Assembly (NCBI GenBank): GCA_900553205.1
Contig: USCK01000019.1
Span: forward strand, 1 to 17,881
Direction of reading: 5' to 3'
DNA from: an uncultured bacterium
GTDB lineage: Bacteria; Cyanobacteriota; Vampirovibrionia; Gastranaerophilales; Gastranaerophilaceae
Length of the DNA stretch: 17,881 bases
Shown: positions 13,362 to 17,881 of the stretch, piece by piece
Layout of the letters: each line of letters begins with the position of its first letter
How positions within the stretch are numbered: position 1 is the stretch's first letter
Translations under genes and position numbers: made by a program
The notes under the pieces: model-generated
Seen by the model: only the letters and a program-made list of their open reading frames with translations
Databases searched by the model: none
Told to the model about the DNA's origin: nothing

Positions 13362-15719
13362 TCAGTTTATATCAACTACACTAACACCGTCGCCACCTTC
13401 GGCATTTTCACCAGCTCTATATTTGCATACATAAGGCGAAGTTGACAAGAAATCTCTTACACATTGTTTCAATGCACCTGTACCATGTCCATGGATAATA
13501 AACACAGGCGTCAAATTGACTAAACTTGCTTTATCCAAATACGCTTCCAATTCATCAAGAGCTTCTTCTACCCTATACCCTCTCAAATCAAGAGTATTGG
13601 ACATCGCATAGCGTTTGAGTTCTATCGGTTCAATAAGTTTTTTAGGTGTATTTGTTTTTTTGACCAAAGCTCTATTCAATACTGCCAACTTATTCTTTTT
13701 CATCTTTGTTTTGATATTCCCCATCATTACAAAGACATTACCACTCTTATCTGGCGTCTCTAAGAGTTCAACCTCTTGGTTCAAATCTTTTAGCATAAAG
13801 ACATCATGAGGTTTTGCAATACTCCAATCAATTTCTTCGTATTTTTCACTCTCAATAAGTTCATTTATCCCTTTATGGAATTTGCTTTCAACCCTTGCAA
13901 GTCTTGAATATGAGCGCCTTGCAATCTTTTCAGTTTTCTCTTTTCTTATCTCATACAATATATCTTTTATCTCAGATTTTACTCGATCCATTTCACCTTC
14001 AAATCTGTTTTTAATTTGTTTAATTGTCTTATTCTTATCCTTTTTCAGCTCTGTCAGTTTCTTTTCATACTCCTTCTTCAAATTTTCAACTTCATTTTTG
14101 GCATCTTCTGACTCTTGAAGATTAGTTGTCAATTTGTGGTGAGTGTCTTGGAGTTTTTCAACAACAGTACTAGAAATATCTCTATGATTATTCAACAAGT
14201 CTTTTGCTTGTTCTATCAAATCATTATCAAGTCCCAACATAGAAGAAACTGCTATTGCATTACTAAGCCCAGGTATCCCGATAATCAACTTGTATGTAGG
14301 TGACAAGGTAGCTGTATCAAATTCAACACTCGCATTTTTAAAATACTTATCTGTATATTCCAAAGATTTAAGTTCACCATAATGTGTTGTTGTCACGCAT
14401 ACAGAACCTAAATCTTTTAATTTCTTTAATATAACTTCGGCCAAAATTGCACCTTCTTGAGGGTCTGTACCTGCACAAAGTTCATCTATCAAAACAACAG
14501 TTTCATAATCTGAATGATTAATTATATCTATAACAATTTTTATATGTGATGAAAAAGTAGAAAGATTTTGTAGAATATTTTGTTCATCACCGATATCTGC
14601 AAAAACATTCCTGAACGGATAAATCTTACACGCACCACAAGGCAAAAACATGCCGGATTTTAGCATCAACAAAAATAACCCGACAGTTTTTAGAGCAACT
14701 GTTTTACCACCAGTATTTGAACCTGTGATAATGATGGATTTATAGCTGTCACCTATTAAAAAATCGTTCTCAACTATCTTTTCTACATTACCAATAAGCA
14801 GTGGGTGGCGCATTTCTTCTATTTTGATAATCTTATCTTCCTCGAGTTCAGGCTTGATTGCAGAAATTTTGACGGAGTATCTGGCTTTTGCAAAATGAAA
14901 ATCTATTTCTGCAAGAATTTCAACGGTATTTTTTATTTCATTAATATCGTTTTTAACCATTCTTGTTAATTCTATTAATATATGAATAATTTCAGCTCTA
15001 ATCTTTGCTTTTACTTCTCTAATTTTGTTATTTAAAGGTACAATTTGTTTAGGCTCAATATAAAAAGTCTTGCTTGTTGCTGAAACATCATGTACAATAC
15101 CCTCAACTTTATTCTTGGAAGGCGCTTTTACCTGAAAAACAACTCTTTCATCTCGCATAGTATAGATTTGTTCTTGCAAGTGTTTATTAAAATCAGGACT
15201 GTTCAAAAGCTTTGTAACGGTTTCTCTCAACTGAGATTCAGTATCCTTGAGAGAAGAATACAACCCACTCAAAGTTTGAGTAGCATTTTGTCTGATTTCA
15301 TAATTCTCATCAAAAGTATCAGAGATTCTATCTTCCAAATCTTTGTTTACAAAAAGATTTGATGCCAATTTATTCAAAAGAGCATCAGGTTCAGCGTTCT
15401 CTCTCAAAAAACTTTTTACAAGCCTTGAAGTTCGCAAGGTCTTGGCAAAATCAATAAGTTCATCTTCTGCAAAATATTCAGAATTAAGATTTACCTCGTT
15501 CAAACTTATAACATATTCAATAGGAATATCAAGCGCAAAATCAAGGATTCTACGAGCTTCGTCTGTATATTGAAGATTTTGCTCAATAATCTGTCTGTTT
15601 GTTTCAGGTGTGAGCTTTAAACACAATTCTTTTGACAGCTTTGTTTTTGCAAAACTTGAAAGAATTGATATAACCTTGTCATACTCAAGGGCTTTTAACG
15701 ATAATTCCCTAATATCCAT
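13362..15719 (-). CDS. mutS2: MutS2/RqcU, ribosome-collision ATPase and Smr nuclease
   Basis: 785 aa, full length. It lacks the MutS mismatch-reading domains. The core and clamp region (1-300) is followed by the ATPase with Walker A ITGSNTGGKT (331-340), Walker B VVLIDELCAGTD (408-419) and TTTHYGELK. Next come a long coiled coil (~515-600; LKKEYEKKLTELKKDKNKTI) and a C-terminal Smr domain with LDLRGYRVEEALDELEAYLD and the catalytic-type HGHGTGALK. In Bacillus, MutS2/RqcU splits collided ribosomes to feed quality control; in other bacteria it suppresses recombination. No Shine-Dalgarno; an extended -10 lies 6 nt before the ATG. Divergent from lepA, another ribosome-acting factor, across ~180 bp. 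Confidence 0.95.
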   Translation of the reverse strand: MDIRELSLKALEYDKVISILSSFAKTKLSKELCLKLTPETNRQIIEQNLQYTDEARRILDFALDIPIEYVISLNEVNLNSEYFAEDELIDFAKTLRTSRLVKSFLRENAEPDALLNKLASNLFVNKDLEDRISDTFDENYEIRQNATQTLSGLYSSLKDTESQLRETVTKLLNSPDFNKHLQEQIYTMRDERVVFQVKAPSKNKVEGIVHDVSATSKTFYIEPKQIVPLNNKIREVKAKIRAEIIHILIELTRMVKNDINEIKNTVEILAEIDFHFAKARYSVKISAIKPELEEDKIIKIEEMRHPLLIGNVEKIVENDFLIGDSYKSIIITGSNTGGKTVALKTVGLFLLMLKSGMFLPCGACKIYPFRNVFADIGDEQNILQNLSTFSSHIKIVIDIINHSDYETVVLIDELCAGTDPQEGAILAEVILKKLKDLGSVCVTTTHYGELKSLEYTDKYFKNASVEFDTATLSPTYKLIIGIPGLSNAIAVSSMLGLDNDLIEQAKDLLNNHRDISSTVVEKLQDTHHKLTTNLQESEDAKNEVENLKKEYEKKLTELKKDKNKTIKQIKNRFEGEMDRVKSEIKDILYEIRKEKTEKIARRSYSRLARVESKFHKGINELIESEKYEEIDWSIAKPHDVFMLKDLNQEVELLETPDKSGNVFVMMGNIKTKMKKNKLAVLNRALVKKTNTPKKLIEPIELKRYAMSNTLDLRGYRVEEALDELEAYLDKASLVNLTPVFIIHGHGTGALKQCVRDFLSTSPYVCKYRAGENAEGGDGVSVVDIN

Positions 15720-15725
15720 ACATTT

Positions 15726-15734
15726 ATAATAACA
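15726..15734 (-). promoter_or_regulatory. Extended -10 of mutS2, leaderless layout
   Basis: TGTTATTAT on the minus strand (TGn plus TATTAT) ends 6 nt (AAATGT) before the ATG at 15719. No good -35, as expected for an extended -10 promoter. No ribosome site. Confidence 0.5.
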
Positions 15735-15888
15735 CAGACTATCTAAATTGACCTTTGGATTTTAAAATACATATGAACTTGAAATATCAAAAGGTGTTTT
15801 CAAAAGCTCTTATTGAATAAATTACTTAGATAAATATACATAATTTTGATGAATTTAAAATTTCTACAAACTCTAAATATGTTTAAGC

Positions 15889-15894
15889 TATAAT
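15889..15894 (+). promoter_or_regulatory. -10 of lepA, leaderless layout
   Basis: A perfect TATAAT is followed by AGTTTT and the ATG at 15901, so transcription should start at or next to the A of the ATG. The -35 area (TACAAA or ACAAAC) is weak. Confidence 0.6.
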
Positions 15895-15900
15895 AGTTTT

Positions 15901-17706
15901 ATGAAATATAGAGATAATGTTAGAAACTTTTGTATAATAGCGCATATTGACCATGGCAAATCTACACTTGCTGATAGATTATTAGAAGCAACTGAAACTA
16001 TTGCACAAAGAGATATGCAAAATCAGTTAATGGATACTATGGATATCGAAAGAGAACGTGGTATCACTATCAAATTAAATTCTGCAAGAATGCACTACAA
16101 AGCTAATGACGGCAAAGATTATATCCTTAACCTGATTGATACCCCTGGGCACGTTGACTTTTCTTATGAAGTATCTCGTTCACTTGCTGCCTGCGAAGGT
16201 GCATTGTTAATTGTTGATGCGACTCAAGGTGTCGAAGCTCAAACTTTAGCTAATGTATATTTAGCAGCTGAACAAAATTTGGAAATTATTCCAGTTATAA
16301 ACAAAATAGATTTACCGTCAGCAGATGTAGAAAGAGTTAAAGAAGAAATAGAAGAAACTCTTGGTATAGATGCATCAATGGCTATTCCTGTTAGTGCTAA
16401 AACGGGTGAGAATATTCACGAAGTCTTAGAAGCTATTGTAAACTACATGCCACCTCCAGAGGATACTATTGAAAAGCCTCTAAGAGCATTAGTATTTGAT
16501 AGTGCGTATGACCCATATTTGGGAACACTTTGTTATTTCAAAATCGTTGATGGGGAAATGGCTCTCGGGGATAAGGTTAAGTTTTTGGCATCAGGCAAAG
16601 AATATGAAATTGTAGAACTCGGGTATTCAACACCGACAAGAGTTCCTGTAAAAAAACTCGTTTGTGGTGATGTTGGCTACTTTGCAGGTTCAATAAAAGA
16701 AATTACACGTTTTGTTGGTGATACGATTACTCACGTTGAACGTCCAGCAAAAGAACCACTTCCTGGATATAAAGAAGCTTTACCTATGGTATTTTCAGGG
16801 CTTTACCCTGTTGATAACGAAGATTACCATGAACTAAAAGAAGCATTAGAAAAATTAAAGCTTTCAGACAGCAGTATAACATTTGAACCTGAAACCTCAT
16901 CTGCGTTAGGTTTCGGTTTCCGTTGCGGGTTCTTGGGAATGTTACACATGGAAATTGCTCAAGAAAGACTTGAAAGAGAATACAACTTGTCTATTGTAAC
17001 AACAGCTCCATCTGTAATCTACAAAGTTCACAAAACTGACGGAGAGGTTGTAGAAATTGATAACCCTGCAAATCTTCCTCCAGCACAAGTGAGAGATTAT
17101 ATAGAAGAACCTTATGTTAAAGTTTCAATAATAACACCAAACGAATTTGTAGGAACATTAATGGATTTATCTCAGTCTAAGCGAGGTATATTTATCAATA
17201 TGCACTATATAGACAAGGTCAGACAAGAACTTGTCTATCATATACCGTTAAGTGAGGTTATTACAGATTTTTATGACCAATTAAAATCTCGTTCAAAAGG
17301 TTATGCGAGCCTTGATTACGAATTTGTTGATTACAAACGCTCAAAACTCGTAAAACTTGATGTCCTTTTAGCAAATGAAGTTGTTGATGCGTTGTCAGTA
17401 ATCTGCCACGAAGATAGTGCGTTTTATATCGGACAAAAACTAACTGCAAAATTAAAAGAGATTATTCCTCGACAGTTGTTTGAAGTTCCTATTCAAGCTG
17501 CCGTAGGTGGTAGAGTTATTGCCCGTACAAACATCAAAGCTTTAAGAAAAAGTGTACTTGATAAATGTTATGGTGGTGATATTTCAAGGAAACGCAAACT
17601 TTTAGAAAAACAAAAACGAGGCAAAAAACGTATGAAGGCTGTCGGTAAAGTAGAAGTTCCACAAGAAGCATTCATGGCAGTTTTGAGCCTTAATGACGAA
17701 GGTTAA
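15901..17706 (+). CDS. lepA: Elongation factor 4 (LepA), back-translocating GTPase
   Basis: 601 aa, normal length. G1 AHIDHGKSTLADRLLE, switch I RERGITIKL, G3 DTPGHVDFSYEVSR, G4 NKIDLPSAD and G5 VSAKTGENI are all present. EF-G-like domains II, III and V follow (LGFGFRCGFLGMLHMEIAQERLEREY), and the LepA-specific C-terminal domain ends in KRKLLEKQKRGKKRMKAVGKVEVPQEAFMAVL. It acts on stalled or mis-translocated ribosomes and in 30S assembly. The ATG at 15901 is fixed by the MKYRDNVRNFCIIAHIDHGK start typical of the family. No Shine-Dalgarno. dedA follows 26 nt after the stop in the same direction, probably co-transcribed. Confidence 0.97.
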   Translation: MKYRDNVRNFCIIAHIDHGKSTLADRLLEATETIAQRDMQNQLMDTMDIERERGITIKLNSARMHYKANDGKDYILNLIDTPGHVDFSYEVSRSLAACEGALLIVDATQGVEAQTLANVYLAAEQNLEIIPVINKIDLPSADVERVKEEIEETLGIDASMAIPVSAKTGENIHEVLEAIVNYMPPPEDTIEKPLRALVFDSAYDPYLGTLCYFKIVDGEMALGDKVKFLASGKEYEIVELGYSTPTRVPVKKLVCGDVGYFAGSIKEITRFVGDTITHVERPAKEPLPGYKEALPMVFSGLYPVDNEDYHELKEALEKLKLSDSSITFEPETSSALGFGFRCGFLGMLHMEIAQERLEREYNLSIVTTAPSVIYKVHKTDGEVVEIDNPANLPPAQVRDYIEEPYVKVSIITPNEFVGTLMDLSQSKRGIFINMHYIDKVRQELVYHIPLSEVITDFYDQLKSRSKGYASLDYEFVDYKRSKLVKLDVLLANEVVDALSVICHEDSAFYIGQKLTAKLKEIIPRQLFEVPIQAAVGGRVIARTNIKALRKSVLDKCYGGDISRKRKLLEKQKRGKKRMKAVGKVEVPQEAFMAVLSLNDEG

Positions 17707-17732
17707 AATAAAAAAATCAGGGGGAGTGAAAT

Positions 17733-17881
17733 ATGATTGATAGTTTATTATTATGGCTAAGTGAAACAATGGAGCATATAATAACTGTTTTAGGACCTTG
17801 GGGTGTTAGCTTGCTAATGGCTATTGAATCATGTAACATTCCACTACCGAGCGAAGCAGTTTTACCTTTTGCTGGTATTTT
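17733..17881 (+). CDS. DedA-family membrane protein (5' part, runs off the window)
   Basis: The strong Shine-Dalgarno AGGGGGAG (17719-17726) is 6 nt from the ATG at 17733. The 49 visible codons give MIDSLLLWLSETMEHIITVL, then GPWGVSLLMAIESCNIPLP and SEAVLPFAGI. The E-S-x-x-IPLPSEAVLPFAG stretch is the hallmark re-entrant loop start of DedA/SNARE-associated (VTT) proteins, inner-membrane proteins now linked to lipid carrier or phospholipid flipping. The rest lies outside the window. Confidence 0.88.
   Translation, partial: MIDSLLLWLSETMEHIITVLGPWGVSLLMAIESCNIPLPSEAVLPFAGI

Overview
The window is an AT-rich, densely packed bacterial chromosome segment using the standard genetic code (TAA, TAG and TGA all act as stops, Trp is TGG). 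A TPR plus outer-membrane beta-barrel protein points to a diderm. DnaB, LepA and MutS2 are of ordinary bacterial type. Two accessory proteins share a short N-terminal [ST]FTG[KR] tag of a kind I associate, from memory only, with host-associated Melainabacteria (Vampirovibrionia/Gastranaerophilales). That lineage is my best guess, at moderate-to-low confidence. No rRNA, tRNA, CRISPR array, integrase or transposase was found.

Left part (1-6280) is accessory. It starts with the 5' portion of an MFS transporter (minus), a strong terminator, and a two-gene minus-strand unit: a GH13-like TIM-barrel protein followed by a ferritin-like diiron protein. Across a palindrome-bearing divergent intergenic region lies a plus-strand protein whose Thr/Cys/His spacing matches the deamidase CheD. 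Then come a BcsC/PgaA-like TPR-barrel protein (minus) and a second tagged protein with a Cys-His-Asp arrangement like papain or transglutaminase hydrolases (plus). The two tagged proteins look like cysteine-enzyme effector candidates.

Middle (6281-11640): a composite interspersed repeat; a minus-strand pair made of a degenerate histidine kinase and a translationally coupled MalK/UgpC-type ABC ATPase; dnaB (plus); and a small coiled-coil protein overlapping the dnaB stop tail to tail. Next is a repeat-rich island in which a HigB/HigA-type toxin-antitoxin cassette sits between two near-identical ~70 bp direct repeats, beside a MITE-like inverted-repeat element and a second, inverted copy of the composite repeat.

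Right part (11641-17881): a gene-free leader, an unrecognised lysine-rich coiled-coil protein, then mutS2 (minus) divergent from lepA (plus), with the start of a DedA-family membrane protein downstream of lepA in the same direction.

A cross-cutting pattern: six genes (MFS, TPR-barrel, coiled-coil, HigB-type toxin, mutS2, lepA) have a -10-like hexamer only 6-7 nt before the ATG and no Shine-Dalgarno, so their mRNAs are probably leaderless. dnaB, the pseudokinase, the lysine-rich coiled-coil gene, dedA and the ferritin-like gene have clear Shine-Dalgarno sequences.
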